Shown piece by piece: positions 1 through 8,343 of a DNA stretch of 15,549 nucleotides (positions within the stretch are counted from its first letter, which is position 1; the number at the start of each line of letters is the position of its first letter). The notes beneath the pieces are model-generated. The model did not search any database, was not told where the DNA came from, and saw only the letters and a program-made list of their open reading frames with translations. This DNA is from an uncultured Verrucomicrobiota bacterium. GTDB taxonomy: Bacteria; Verrucomicrobiota; Verrucomicrobiia; Limisphaerales; UBA9464. The position numbers were made by a program, and so were the translations under genes. The stretch spans positions 1 through 15,549 of the forward strand of contig CAIPFS010000661.1 of NCBI GenBank assembly GCA_903864375.1, given 5' to 3'.

Positions 1-123
1 CTTGAAACCTTTGGGCGTACCGGAATCGCGGCCGGCCTGCTGGCGGTGCGCTCCCGCGATCTGTTCCGCGTCGCCAGGGGACGCCCCGTCCGGGTCGATG
101 AATTGCTCTCCACCACTGTTTGA
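1..123 (+). CDS. 3' end of an unrecognised protein (partial)
   Basis: The window opens inside a reading frame that is open from base 1 and ends at TGA 121-123, giving the last 40 residues of a protein. The segment is rich in Arg, Leu and Val and ends DELLSTTV. It has no catalytic motif I recognise, so no function is offered. The stop lies only 2 bp before the ATG of the next gene, which suggests the two are co-transcribed, possibly with translational coupling. The overlapping TTG-initiated frame across bases 2-253 is a shadow and was discarded because it overlaps the well-supported membrane-protein gene. Confidence 0.6.
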   Translation, partial: LETFGRTGIAAGLLAVRSRDLFRVARGRPVRVDELLSTTV

Positions 124-125
124 TT

Positions 126-2855
126 ATGCCACACACGTCGAGTTCCCTCCTGCATCGGTATCGGTTCCTCTGGACTTCACTGGCCCTGATCGTTGCCTTG
201 CTGGTTCCGTTTCACGGACTCCTTTCCCCGTCCGAGGTGATGTTCGCCAATGACGGCCCGTTTGGAATGTTGAAAAATCACGAGAAGGACGGGTTTGATA
301 ATTTTACCGGTGTCTGGATGTCGGACAACTGGATCGGGATGTCCCATCCTGGAGCCGTTCCCACCTTGAGCCACCTGCTCTTCTACCTGGTCACTGCAGT
401 CACTTACGGCAAGGTGCTGGTTCCGTTCTCGCTCTTTTTCCTGGGGATCAGCGCTGCATTTTTCTGCTTTCGCGCCGGCTTTCACCCGGCCGTGGGCATC
501 CTGGTGGCCCTCGCGGCGGCCTTGAATTCCAACCCGTTCTCGTTCGCCTGCTGGGGCCTGGCCCCCCAGGCCGTGACCCTGGGGTTCATTCTGCTGGCAC
601 TAGGCCTCCTGACCGGCGTCAAGGATTCCGGCGGAACGAAGTGGGTGCAGATTCTACTCGCTGGGTTTTGTGTTGGCTTCAACGTGATGGAGGGGGCCGA
701 CGTCGGGGCTCTATTGAGTCTCTATGTCGCTGTATTTGTCGTCTACCAGGCATGGGCCGAGCCCGCGGGAAAGAGGACTTTTGTTCAATGCCTCTGCCGC
801 CTCTCGGTGGTGGCACTCGCTGCCGCCTGGATTGCCAGTCATTCCCTGTATTCCCTCATTTCGACACAGATTCTCAATATCGCGCACCCCTCCGACCTGC
901 CCAACTCCGCAGAAACAAAATGGGCCTTTGCGACCAGTTTTAGTTTTCCGCCCATCGAGTCCATCCGGTTCTTTATTCCGGGAATCTTTGGATATCGGAT
1001 GGACACACCGGATGGCGGTGCTTATTGGGGCGGATTCGGACCGGATGGGAATCCGCAGAACCGGTTCAACGGCGGTGGGGAGTATGCAGGGGTTCTGGTC
1101 TGGTTGATGGCTGGATTCGCCATGATTTCCGCACTGAGGGGAGCATCGTCGCCGCTCACTCAGCGGGAACGGCGCTGGGTCTGGTTCTGGGTTGTGATGG
1201 CGGCCGGATCGCTCTACCTGGCCTGGGGGCGATTCGAGCCGTCGATACTTCCGTTATACCGGGTGATCGTCGGACTGCCGTATTTTTCAACCATTCGGGG
1301 CCCCTACAAATTCCTCCACGCCATGCACCTGGCCCTCTGGATTTTGTCCGCCTACGGGTTTGAAGCCCTCGCAAGAAGTTTCCTCCAGGCGGGGACGAAG
1401 CGTCTCGAAACGGAATCGTCAAGCCTCGCCGACCGATGGGTCGCGCTTCCCTCGTTTGACCGGATTGCCCTGAGAGCCACGCTGGGCCTGATGGTTCTGG
1501 CTGTGCTGGGAGGTGCAATTTACAGCAGCCTGTCCGGCGATGTCGCCCGTTCCATTGATGCCGTCACCACCTGGTACGGAGACAGGGCCACGCCGGCGTT
1601 CAGCACGGGCGAAGTGTGGATTTCGTGTGGATTCCTGGTCCTGTCCGCCGGGATCCTGGGCATGATCTTCCTCGGTCTGTTTAAAAATTCCCTGTCAGCT
1701 GCCGGTTGGTGTGTCCTTGCCCTTGTTCTGTCTGGCGACCTGATTCGGGCGAATCTTCCGTGGGTGCGGCACTACGATTACATCGTCCGACATGATACCA
1801 ATCCGTTGATCGACAAACTCCGGGATCAACCGTGGGAGCATCGAGTGACCGCCTTCCTGCGCCCACAGCGCGAAGGGCTGCTGGTGGCCAACCAGGACTT
1901 TAGTTATCTGTCGAAGGAGTGGCTGGAAAATCATTTCCAGTTTTACCACATCCAGTCCCTCGATATTGATCAAATGCCCCGCACCCCCGAGCTCGAAGTC
2001 GCCTATTTTTCCGCACTGACTCCCCCCAATTTCGAGCTCGCGTATCGTATGGCGGCGATTGGTCCCCAGATACGAAAACTCACCGCCGAACAGGCGGGAC
2101 AGGTTCGTGCGTTGATCCCCGACGGAAGGGCAAACCTGTTTTACGTCGCCCGACTCTGGCAACTCACCAATACCCGGTATATTCTGGGATGGAACGAGGG
2201 CTTGGACATGTTGAATGACCTTTTCGACCCGCAATTGCGGCGCTTCAAGGTCGCCCTGGCCTACCAAATCAAGCAAAAGGCGGGGACGCCTGTCTCCAGC
2301 CGACCCATGGCTCCTGCGGATGCCGCGCAATGGGTCACAGCAGAAGCCAACCCGAACGGGCAGCTGGCCCTGATTGAATTTGGAGGCGCCCTTCCCCGCG
2401 CCCGCCTGTACACTCAATGGGAATCCCTGACCAACTCCGCCGAGACTCTCTCGCGCCTGACGTCGCCCGCCTTCGACCCGGCGTCCACCGTCTTGATCGC
2501 CGGACGGTCCGTGGGAGCAGGACCTGTCTCGAATGCCGTTCCGGGGACGGCATCCATCATTCGATATGAAGCCAAAAACGTGCAGGTGAAAACCACCACC
2601 TCCAGCCCCCAGATATTGCTGCTGAACGATCGCTGGCATGAAGACTGGCACGCGACGATCGATGGGCAGCCGACCGAGCTGCTCCGGGCGAATTTCATCA
2701 TGCGGGGAGTCGCCGTTCCGGCCGGCGAACACACCATTGGTTTCCAATACCGCCCCCCGCATTCGACCCTCTGGCTGAGTTTGTCCGCCATCGGCGTTGG
2801 TCTGATCTGCCTTGGATTTTTGGGATTGGCAGCAACCCGCCCGTCACGCGCCTGA
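126..2855 (+). CDS. YfhO-like polytopic membrane protein (GT-C-type, putative)
   Basis: This is a 909-residue membrane protein with about a dozen hydrophobic segments, mostly in residues 10-460 and 490-560, then a soluble region of about 300 residues and a last membrane helix near 880-905. The N-terminal part carries a first-loop ANDGP acidic motif, as in GT-C glycosyltransferase folds, and an RGPYKFL segment. The C-terminal part has the stretch DRWHEDWHATIDG from residue 835, followed by PAGEHTIGFQYRP just before the final helix, the signature end of YfhO-family proteins. Members are linked to glycosylation of cell-wall polymers or glycolipids in Firmicutes; the substrate here is unknown. 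ATG at 126 was chosen over TTG at 120, which overlaps the upstream stop. No clear ribosome binding site is seen. The 3' end overlaps the convergent dehydrogenase gene by 12 bp. The family call is by motif recall, not a search. Confidence 0.75.
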   Translation: MPHTSSSLLHRYRFLWTSLALIVALLVPFHGLLSPSEVMFANDGPFGMLKNHEKDGFDNFTGVWMSDNWIGMSHPGAVPTLSHLLFYLVTAVTYGKVLVPFSLFFLGISAAFFCFRAGFHPAVGILVALAAALNSNPFSFACWGLAPQAVTLGFILLALGLLTGVKDSGGTKWVQILLAGFCVGFNVMEGADVGALLSLYVAVFVVYQAWAEPAGKRTFVQCLCRLSVVALAAAWIASHSLYSLISTQILNIAHPSDLPNSAETKWAFATSFSFPPIESIRFFIPGIFGYRMDTPDGGAYWGGFGPDGNPQNRFNGGGEYAGVLVWLMAGFAMISALRGASSPLTQRERRWVWFWVVMAAGSLYLAWGRFEPSILPLYRVIVGLPYFSTIRGPYKFLHAMHLALWILSAYGFEALARSFLQAGTKRLETESSSLADRWVALPSFDRIALRATLGLMVLAVLGGAIYSSLSGDVARSIDAVTTWYGDRATPAFSTGEVWISCGFLVLSAGILGMIFLGLFKNSLSAAGWCVLALVLSGDLIRANLPWVRHYDYIVRHDTNPLIDKLRDQPWEHRVTAFLRPQREGLLVANQDFSYLSKEWLENHFQFYHIQSLDIDQMPRTPELEVAYFSALTPPNFELAYRMAAIGPQIRKLTAEQAGQVRALIPDGRANLFYVARLWQLTNTRYILGWNEGLDMLNDLFDPQLRRFKVALAYQIKQKAGTPVSSRPMAPADAAQWVTAEANPNGQLALIEFGGALPRARLYTQWESLTNSAETLSRLTSPAFDPASTVLIAGRSVGAGPVSNAVPGTASIIRYEAKNVQVKTTTSSPQILLLNDRWHEDWHATIDGQPTELLRANFIMRGVAVPAGEHTIGFQYRPPHSTLWLSLSAIGVGLICLGFLGLAATRPSRA

Positions 2856-4232
2856 CTCCAGAAACTTTCCCGGGTTTAATAGATTTGACGGGTCGAGGGC
2901 ACCCTTGATGACCTGATGGAGGTGCCGGGCTTCATTCGACATTGAGGGAACCCACCACGGCTTTTTGGCCAGTCCAATCCCGTGCTCCCCGGTGATGGCC
3001 CCTCCCATGCCAATGATTCCCTGAAACAGTTCGTCCAGGCAGGCCTCGCTTCGGCGGGTTTGCTCTGGATCCCCGGCATCGAGCATGACATTGACGTGAA
3101 TATTCCCGTCCCCTGCATGCCCAAAACAAGCCAGTTGGAGCTGATGCCGGTCCTGAAGCGCTGCCGTGAACCGGAACAGTTCCTCCAGCCTGCCCCGGGG
3201 AACCACAATGTCTTCATTCAACTTGGTGAGGCCGGTGTCTCGCAAAGCGAAGCTGAACTCACGCCGGAGCTTCCAAAGGGCCTCGCAAGCGTCATGTCCG
3301 ATAGCTGTCTGGATGAAGACGGCGGGTGCAGCTTTCCGGACCACCCGCCGGAGCTGCACGATTTCGCGACGCACACTGGAGTCCTGTCCATCCAACTCGA
3401 CGATCAGATGTGCCTCACACCCATCCAGCCGTTTGGATCCCGTCCGTCGTCGCGCTGCCGCAAGGGTGAAGGCATCGGCCACCTCCAGGGCACTGGGCAG
3501 GAATCCAGCGGCAAAAATGGCCCGAATCACCCGGGCCGCATCGGCCATTCCACCCAACCCCACGGCCAATCCCGCGCGTGATGGCGGCAGCGGCAGCAGT
3601 TTCAGGGTGGCCTCGGTGACAATCCCCAGCAGGCCTTCGCTCCCAACAAACAAGCGATGAAGGTCAAACCCTGTCTTGTTCTTATGGCAGCGTCCACCCA
3701 GCCGGATCGTCGTCCCATCGACCAGAACGACTTCCATTCCGAGGACATAGTCGCGGGTGACGCCATACTTCAGACAGCGGGGCCCCCCTGCGTTGGTGGC
3801 AATATTGCCCCCCATCGAACAATCCGCGCGACGGGCCGGATCCGGTGGATAATAGAGGCCCTTTGCCTCAGCCGCCGACTGAAAGGTTGCGGTGAGAACC
3901 CCTGGTTGGACCACCCCCACGAAATCATCCTGGGAAATCTCCAGAATCTGGTTCAAGCGCATCAGGGAAATCGAAATTCCGCCGTGCGTCGGCACGCACC
4001 CTCCCACGTAACCGTAACCCGCGCCCCGCGCGGTGACGGGGATTTGATGCCTGGAGGCGAAGGCAAGGATGCGGGAGACGGAGGCGGTATTTCTGGGAAA
4101 TGCCACGATGTCGGGCTCGTGGCGGGCAAACCATTTGTCGCCCGCGTGCGCCGACCGTACCTCGGGCTCGATGGACACTTCGTCGGGTTCCAGTTCCCGG
4201 GCCAGAAGTCGGAAGAGCTTCGATTTTTCCAT
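2844..4232 (-). CDS. GlcD-type FAD-binding 2-hydroxyacid dehydrogenase
   Basis: This 462-residue flavoprotein of the VAO/PCMH family probably oxidises D-lactate, glycolate or a similar 2-hydroxyacid, passing electrons to a membrane or protein acceptor. The N-terminal FAD domain shows EPDIVAFPRN, ARGAGYGYVGGCVP, YYPPDPARRADCSMGGNIA and NAGG followed by YGVTRDYVLGMEVVL. The C-terminal FAD-oxidase domain has HAGDGNIH at 372-379 and EHGIG at 416-420, the substrate and metal-binding signatures, and ends DPSNLLNPGKF. The frame stays open upstream to 4448, but ATG at 4232 begins the family-typical MEKSKLFRLL and has GAAGG about 11 nt upstream; a longer start would run across the divergent purE start. 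No glcE or glcF partner lies next to it, so it resembles single-subunit GlcD/Dld enzymes. Lactate versus glycolate specificity cannot be read from sequence. Confidence 0.9.
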   Translation of the reverse strand: MEKSKLFRLLARELEPDEVSIEPEVRSAHAGDKWFARHEPDIVAFPRNTASVSRILAFASRHQIPVTARGAGYGYVGGCVPTHGGISISLMRLNQILEISQDDFVGVVQPGVLTATFQSAAEAKGLYYPPDPARRADCSMGGNIATNAGGPRCLKYGVTRDYVLGMEVVLVDGTTIRLGGRCHKNKTGFDLHRLFVGSEGLLGIVTEATLKLLPLPPSRAGLAVGLGGMADAARVIRAIFAAGFLPSALEVADAFTLAAARRRTGSKRLDGCEAHLIVELDGQDSSVRREIVQLRRVVRKAAPAVFIQTAIGHDACEALWKLRREFSFALRDTGLTKLNEDIVVPRGRLEELFRFTAALQDRHQLQLACFGHAGDGNIHVNVMLDAGDPEQTRRSEACLDELFQGIIGMGGAITGEHGIGLAKKPWWVPSMSNEARHLHQVIKGALDPSNLLNPGKFLESGA

Positions 4233-4419
4233 GGACGGGGTGGCCTTCACCGATTTCGAGCTGACTCGAACCGGAGACCTCCCGGAGGGTCGCGGTCTCA
4301 TGGGATCGACGCTCGGAGTCGGCCCCCCGGGGAGCAAGCGAAACTTCCGCCTGATTTCCAAGGTGCACCCAGTAGGAGTCCGCCTTGCCGTCCGCAACAA
4401 ATCCGCGTTGACTGCCGGG

Positions 4420-4926
4420 ATGGAATCACCGCTGGTCGGCATCATCATGGGAAGCCAGTCCGATTGGGCAACGCTTCAGCACGCGGCAGCCGTCTTGGAA
4501 CAGTTTTCCGTGCCTTTTGAAGCCAGAATCGTCAGTGCACACCGCACTCCCGACCTTTTGTTTCAATATGCAGGATCGGCAATTGATCGCGGGCTGGAGC
4601 TGATCATTGCGGGTGCGGGTGGCGCGGCCCATCTGCCGGGCATGTGCGCAAGCAAGACCCGACTTCCGGTTCTGGGAGTTCCCGTGGAATCGAAGGTCCT
4701 GCGCGGTGTCGATTCCCTCCTGAGCATCGTCCAGATGCCAGCCGGGATTCCCGTCGGCACACTGGCCATTGGTCAGGCCGGTGCCATCAACGCCGCCCTG
4801 CTGGCCATTGGCATCCTCGCCCTGAAACGTCCGTCGCTGGCGAGCGCCTATGAAATTTATCGGGCGGAACAAACCGCCCGGGTCCTGGCTCAGGAGTTGC
4901 CCGGTGCGTCGGTTGCAAGTGCGTAG
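4420..4926 (+). CDS. purE: 5-(carboxyamino)imidazole ribonucleotide mutase PurE
   Basis: PurE of class I converts N5-CAIR to CAIR in de novo purine synthesis and works as a cytoplasmic octamer. The 168-residue length is typical. Visible motifs in order are GSQSDW at 11-16 (nucleotide phosphate binding), SAHRTP at 39-44 containing the catalytic His41, AGAGGAAHLPGM at 64-75, SIVQMPAGIPVGT and GAINAAL. ATG 4420 is chosen because it begins directly before the VGIIMGSQSD core; the frame is open to 4069, but that region overlaps the divergent dehydrogenase gene. No strong Shine-Dalgarno is present. The gene faces away from the GlcD-type gene across 187 bp, so each must have its own promoter there, but I could not pick out convincing -35/-10 pairs. 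No purK, which normally supplies N5-CAIR, is adjacent. Confidence 0.96.
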   Translation: MESPLVGIIMGSQSDWATLQHAAAVLEQFSVPFEARIVSAHRTPDLLFQYAGSAIDRGLELIIAGAGGAAHLPGMCASKTRLPVLGVPVESKVLRGVDSLLSIVQMPAGIPVGTLAIGQAGAINAALLAIGILALKRPSLASAYEIYRAEQTARVLAQELPGASVASA

Positions 4927-5013
4927 TCAGGGTCCCGGGGATCCGTTGCAAATCCAATCGGGCAACTGCTTTTGACTCGACCAGACCGGGAACGGATCCG
5001 GTATCCTGCTGTC

Positions 5014-6006
5014 ATGAAAGCCGCCGTTTTGACCGGGATTAACACCTTGGGTATCGACCACCTGCCGACTCCGGTGGCAGCTCCCGGCGAAGTGTTGGTC
5101 CGTATCCGGGCAGCGGCCCTCAACCATCGGGATGTCTGGATCAAGACAGGACAATATGCCGGCCTGAAATTTCCGATCGTCCCCGGGTCCGATGGTGCTG
5201 GAGAGGTTTGCGATACAGGCCCGGGCGTCGACCGCGACTGGATCGGTCGGGAAGTGATCATCAATCCCGGATTGGATTGGGGGCATCAGGAAAAAGCCCA
5301 GGAACTTCGATTTTCAATCCTGGGCCTCCCGAAGGACGGCACCCTGGCCGAGTATGTCCATGTTCCCGTCAGCCAGATTGCGCTCAAGCCGGGTCATTTG
5401 AGCTGGGAAGAAGCCGCAGCCCTTCCGCTGGCCGGATTGACCGCCTACCGGGCCCTGTTCAGCCGGGCCCGGCTTGAAGCTCACGAAAAAATATTGATCA
5501 CCGGGATCGGGGCCGGAACCGCCCTGTTTGCGCTTCAATTCGCTTTGGCTGTCGGAGCAATTCCTTTCGTCACTTCCAGCTCTCCGGAGAAGCTCGCCAG
5601 GGCCCGCCAAATGGGAGCGCGTCATGGTGTTCTCTATACCTCCGGCAACTGGGCCAAGGACTTTGGTGACCACTATGGGCCGTTCGACGTCGTTATCGAC
5701 AGCGCCGGAGGACCCGGCTTTGCCGAACTCGTGGATTTGTGTGCTCCCGGGGGACGTCTGGTCTTCTTTGGAGCAACCCGTGGCAATTCCGGGGACATGC
5801 CCTTGCGAAAGATCTTCTGGCGTCAGATTAGCCTGCTGGGGAGCACCATGGGGAGCCCTTCTGACTTCGATGCCATGGTCAAACTGGTTTCAACCAAAGG
5901 GATTCACCCCACGATCAGTCAGGTCTTTCCCCTCGAAAAAGTCGCCGACGCCTTTGAACTCCTCGAGGAAGGTCGACAATTTGGAAAAGTCGTCGTTTCC
6001 GTGTAG
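5014..6006 (+). CDS. Zinc-independent medium-chain dehydrogenase/quinone oxidoreductase
   Basis: This 330-residue enzyme of the medium-chain dehydrogenase/reductase superfamily is probably NADPH-dependent and cytoplasmic. The N-terminal catalytic domain has AALNHRDVWIKTGQY and PGSDGAGEV at 57-65, where zinc-dependent relatives carry GHE, and no zinc-ligand cysteine cluster is present. The cofactor fold shows ILITGIGAGTALFALQ from residue 160 and a following SSSPEKLARARQMGA segment. The C-terminus is the usual LEEGRQFGKVVV. The insertion around NPGLDWG and GLPKDGTLAEYV resembles the subgroup generally annotated zinc-binding dehydrogenase despite lacking zinc. ATG 5014 starts the family-typical MKAAVL; the open frame back to 4972 adds only an Arg-rich stretch. 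It lies 87 bp after purE and 33 bp before the Fe-S gene. The substrate cannot be assigned; quinone or enone reduction is possible. Confidence 0.88.
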   Translation: MKAAVLTGINTLGIDHLPTPVAAPGEVLVRIRAAALNHRDVWIKTGQYAGLKFPIVPGSDGAGEVCDTGPGVDRDWIGREVIINPGLDWGHQEKAQELRFSILGLPKDGTLAEYVHVPVSQIALKPGHLSWEEAAALPLAGLTAYRALFSRARLEAHEKILITGIGAGTALFALQFALAVGAIPFVTSSSPEKLARARQMGARHGVLYTSGNWAKDFGDHYGPFDVVIDSAGGPGFAELVDLCAPGGRLVFFGATRGNSGDMPLRKIFWRQISLLGSTMGSPSDFDAMVKLVSTKGIHPTISQVFPLEKVADAFELLEEGRQFGKVVVSV

Positions 6007-6039
6007 CATCCAGGCGTTGTCGGGTCGTCTGCATGAATC

Positions 6040-6837
6040 ATGATGAATGAGCCTTTGGCCGCTTTGACCGCCTGGTTGGCCCAGTGGTCCGATCAAACCG
6101 AATTTGTGGAGGTCGCCGTCTCCCGCAACTCCGACGGCTTCGAATTACGGCACCGGTTGGATGCCGGCCGGAACGCCAACGAACTCAGGCATCTTGAACC
6201 ATCGGAATTACGGGACTGGGTTCAAACCACCGAGACGGGGGCCTTCCGCCCGAACAAGTTGGCGCCCAACCTGAGAACAGGCTGGCACTTTTCCGCCCGC
6301 AGCCAGCCCGCTCTGGAGGAAGCCCTCCGTATCCTCTATCCGGGTGCTCTGGCGGATTGGTTCGCCGAGCAGCGGGGCATTCCAGCGACCGGAATGCGGG
6401 AATACTTTGGCCGGCAGACGGGGATGTACCGCGTCGCCCAGCAGCTCACGGATGAATTTGCGGCAAGGGCCGTCCGTGCCAATTGTGCTCCGGAATCCTG
6501 CCGCCGAAGGCGGATCTGGGAGGTTCCCGGGCTGACGCCTGATTCACCGGCTCAAACCTCTCTGGTTCCCTGTTTCGAGCCTTGCGGCACCATGATGGAA
6601 ATGGCCCGGAGAATGGCCAAGAGTCAACAGGCCCTCCCGATTTCGGTCCGACTTTTGCCGGATGAACTGGAATCGGCCCTCGCCGCCGTCCGTCAGCTCC
6701 TTCAATCCGGCTCAATAGACAGCCGCGAGGGAGACCTGGCTGCGCCTGACAATCCGCGTCGGCTCCGTCTACTGGAGGCATCCCTTCAGGGCGCCCTGGA
6801 AGCGGCTCCGACCGTCCGACCGCCCTCGTCCGGTTAA
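6040..6837 (+). CDS. Probable DR2241-type 4Fe-4S cluster-binding protein
   Basis: This 265-residue soluble protein has no signal peptide or membrane helix. Four cysteines in two pairs, C149-x4-C154 within an NCAPESCRRRRIW context and C178-x3-C182 in PCFEPCG, match the cysteine pattern I recall for the 4Fe-4S domain of Deinococcus DR2241, preceded by a stabilising region (around ALADWFAEQRG and YRVAQQLTDEFA). In DR2241 the domain is attached to a CbiX-like chelatase; here it stands alone and the N-terminal 90 residues are not a chelatase I recognise. A link to tetrapyrrole or cobalamin chemistry is therefore only a suggestion. Two adjacent ATGs (6040 and 6043) are equally likely starts. It follows the dehydrogenase by 33 bp, so co-transcription is likely. 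Its TAA overlaps the stop of convergent phoU (4-bp overlap). Family assignment is by motif memory. Confidence 0.7.
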   Translation: MMNEPLAALTAWLAQWSDQTEFVEVAVSRNSDGFELRHRLDAGRNANELRHLEPSELRDWVQTTETGAFRPNKLAPNLRTGWHFSARSQPALEEALRILYPGALADWFAEQRGIPATGMREYFGRQTGMYRVAQQLTDEFAARAVRANCAPESCRRRRIWEVPGLTPDSPAQTSLVPCFEPCGTMMEMARRMAKSQQALPISVRLLPDELESALAAVRQLLQSGSIDSREGDLAAPDNPRRLRLLEASLQGALEAAPTVRPPSSG

Positions 6838-7493
6838 ACCGGCGGAATCAAACCGTGGCGGATGTCCCGCCCCTCGTACAGGTACACCACATCCTCGGCG
6901 ATATTCTTCGCGTGATCGGCGATCCGTTCGATGGATTTGCTGATGGTCATCAGGTGGAGGCATCGGGAGATCGTCACCGGCTTTTCGATCATGTAGCTCG
7001 CCAGTTCCCGATACAGCTGTCGGTTCAACGCGTCCACATCCTTGTCCTGCGGGATGACCTCCACCGCCAGATTGGTTTCGCCACTGGTAAAGGCGCGCAA
7101 GGCGGCATTGAGCATCTGCATGGCCATGGTGGCCATCCGCGGGATGTCGACATACGGCTTGAGTTGAGGTTCCGTGTTCAACTCGATCGCCCGGCGTGCG
7201 ATGGTGGTCGCCTCATCTCCCACCCGCTCCAGGTCACGGGCAATCTTGGATGCCGAGACAATCAGACGGAGCTGTTTCGCCAGCGGCGCCTTGGCCAGAA
7301 GAACGACCACCTGCTCATCCACCTCCTTCTCCAGGCCATCGATGATGTCATCATCCTGGATGACCTCGCGGGCCAGGTCATCTTCACGCTCCACCAGCGA
7401 ACGAATCGCCTTGTTGACCGCAGCTTCAGCGCGACTCGCCATCAACAGCAGCTTTTCCTGGAGCGCTGCTATCTCCGAATCAAAATGCGTCAT
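6834..7493 (-). CDS. phoU: Phosphate transport system regulatory protein PhoU
   Basis: PhoU is a cytoplasmic, peripheral-membrane protein that couples the Pst transporter to the PhoR sensor kinase and represses the Pho response when phosphate is sufficient. The 219-residue product has the two-fold repeat of three-helix PhoU domains, each with its metal-binding E/DxxxD-type motif: ARDLERVGDEA at 85-95 and SIERIADHAKNIAED at 187-201. ATG at 7493 (MTHFDSEIAAL) is preferred over the upstream GTG at 7514, since it matches the family N-terminus and follows a GGGAAA purine run by a few bases. It is the last gene of the pst operon, 30 bp after pstB, and its stop overlaps that of the convergent Fe-S gene, leaving no room for a separate intrinsic terminator. 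No phoB or phoR lies in the window. Confidence 0.96.
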   Translation of the reverse strand: MTHFDSEIAALQEKLLLMASRAEAAVNKAIRSLVEREDDLAREVIQDDDIIDGLEKEVDEQVVVLLAKAPLAKQLRLIVSASKIARDLERVGDEATTIARRAIELNTEPQLKPYVDIPRMATMAMQMLNAALRAFTSGETNLAVEVIPQDKDVDALNRQLYRELASYMIEKPVTISRCLHLMTISKSIERIADHAKNIAEDVVYLYEGRDIRHGLIPPV

Positions 7494-7523
7494 ACCGTTT
7501 CCCGTAATTACCACTCACCGATT

Positions 7524-8330
7524 TCAGCCGAAACGCCCGGTCACGTAGTCCTCAGTCTTCTTCTTGGCCGGGTTGGTGAATATCCTCGTGGTGAGATCGT
7601 ATTCAACCAATTCCCCCAGGTAAAAGAAGGCCGTATAATCGGAGATACGTGTCGCCTGCTGCATGTTGTGCGTCACGATAACGATGGTGAAGTCCTTCTT
7701 CAGCTCCACAATCAAATCCTCCACCTTTCCTGTTGCAATCGGGTCCAGCGCGCTGGCCGGTTCATCCATGAGCAGGACTTGTGGACGAATGGCAATGGCT
7801 CGCGCAATGCAAAGACGCTGCTGCTGGCCGCCTGAGAGCCCGAGGGCGCTCTGATGCAGGCGATCCTTGACCTCGTCCCATATCGCCGCCCCTTTTAGCG
7901 ATTGTTCCACGATTCCCTCGATCTCTGAAGTGGCACGAATTCCATGAAGCCGGAGCCCGTACGCAATATTTTCAAAGATCGACTTCGGAAACGGGTTGGA
8001 TCGCTGAAACACCATGCCCACCCGCTTCCGCAATTCGATCACGTCCACGTCTCGGGCGTAAATATCCTCTCCACCCACCCGGCATTCCCCGACAATCCGA
8101 ACACCGTCGATCAGGTCATTCATCCGGTTGAAACAGCGGAGAAAGGTCGATTTTCCGCAGCCGGAGGGCCCGATAAATGCCGTCACGAGATTCTCCCGAA
8201 TCCCCATGGTGATGCCTTTGAGTGCCCGTGAGGCTCCATAAAACAGCTCAAGGTTTTGAGTCTCCAGCAGTGGTTTGAATTCCGACGATGACGGAGGATT
8301 CGTTGCGGGAATGGATGTAGGAGCAGCCAT
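7524..8330 (-). CDS. pstB: Phosphate ABC transporter ATP-binding protein PstB
   Basis: PstB is the cytoplasmic ATPase that drives phosphate import through PstC/PstA. The 268-residue product carries Walker A GPSGCGKST at 54-62, Q-loop VFQRSNPFP at 107-115, the ABC signature LSGGQQQR at 165-172, Walker B VLLMDEPASALD at 185-196 and the switch histidine H221 in VTHNM. The stretch RSNPFPKSIFENIAYGLRLHG is characteristic of PstB among ABC ATPases. ATG 8330 gives a normal-length protein with a short Ser/Pro-rich lead (residues 1-20) and starts 13 bp after the pstA stop; a longer start at 8396 would overlap pstA and add residues unlike the family. No Shine-Dalgarno is evident, so coupling to pstA translation is possible. 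Confidence 0.97.
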   Translation of the reverse strand: MAAPTSIPATNPPSSSEFKPLLETQNLELFYGASRALKGITMGIRENLVTAFIGPSGCGKSTFLRCFNRMNDLIDGVRIVGECRVGGEDIYARDVDVIELRKRVGMVFQRSNPFPKSIFENIAYGLRLHGIRATSEIEGIVEQSLKGAAIWDEVKDRLHQSALGLSGGQQQRLCIARAIAIRPQVLLMDEPASALDPIATGKVEDLIVELKKDFTIVIVTHNMQQATRISDYTAFFYLGELVEYDLTTRIFTNPAKKKTEDYVTGRFG

Positions 8331-8343
8331 GGAAAGAGAATTT

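Noticed and set aside
1695..2762. Long minus-strand open frame of 355 codons inside the YfhO-like gene
   Set aside because: It is antisense to a gene with clear membrane-protein and family motifs, its translation is low in hydrophobic core patterns and rich in Gly/Arg, typical of a shadow in GC-rich DNA.
4945..4974. GTTGC...GCAAC inverted repeat followed by TGCTTTTG after purE, as an intrinsic terminator
   Set aside because: The stem is only 5 bp with a 12-nt loop and the T-run is short and interrupted; too weak to call.
4972..5007. TTGACT and TATCCT as a sigma-70 promoter for the dehydrogenase gene
   Set aside because: The spacing is 24 bp, too long for a functional pair, and no better -10 lies at 16-18 bp.
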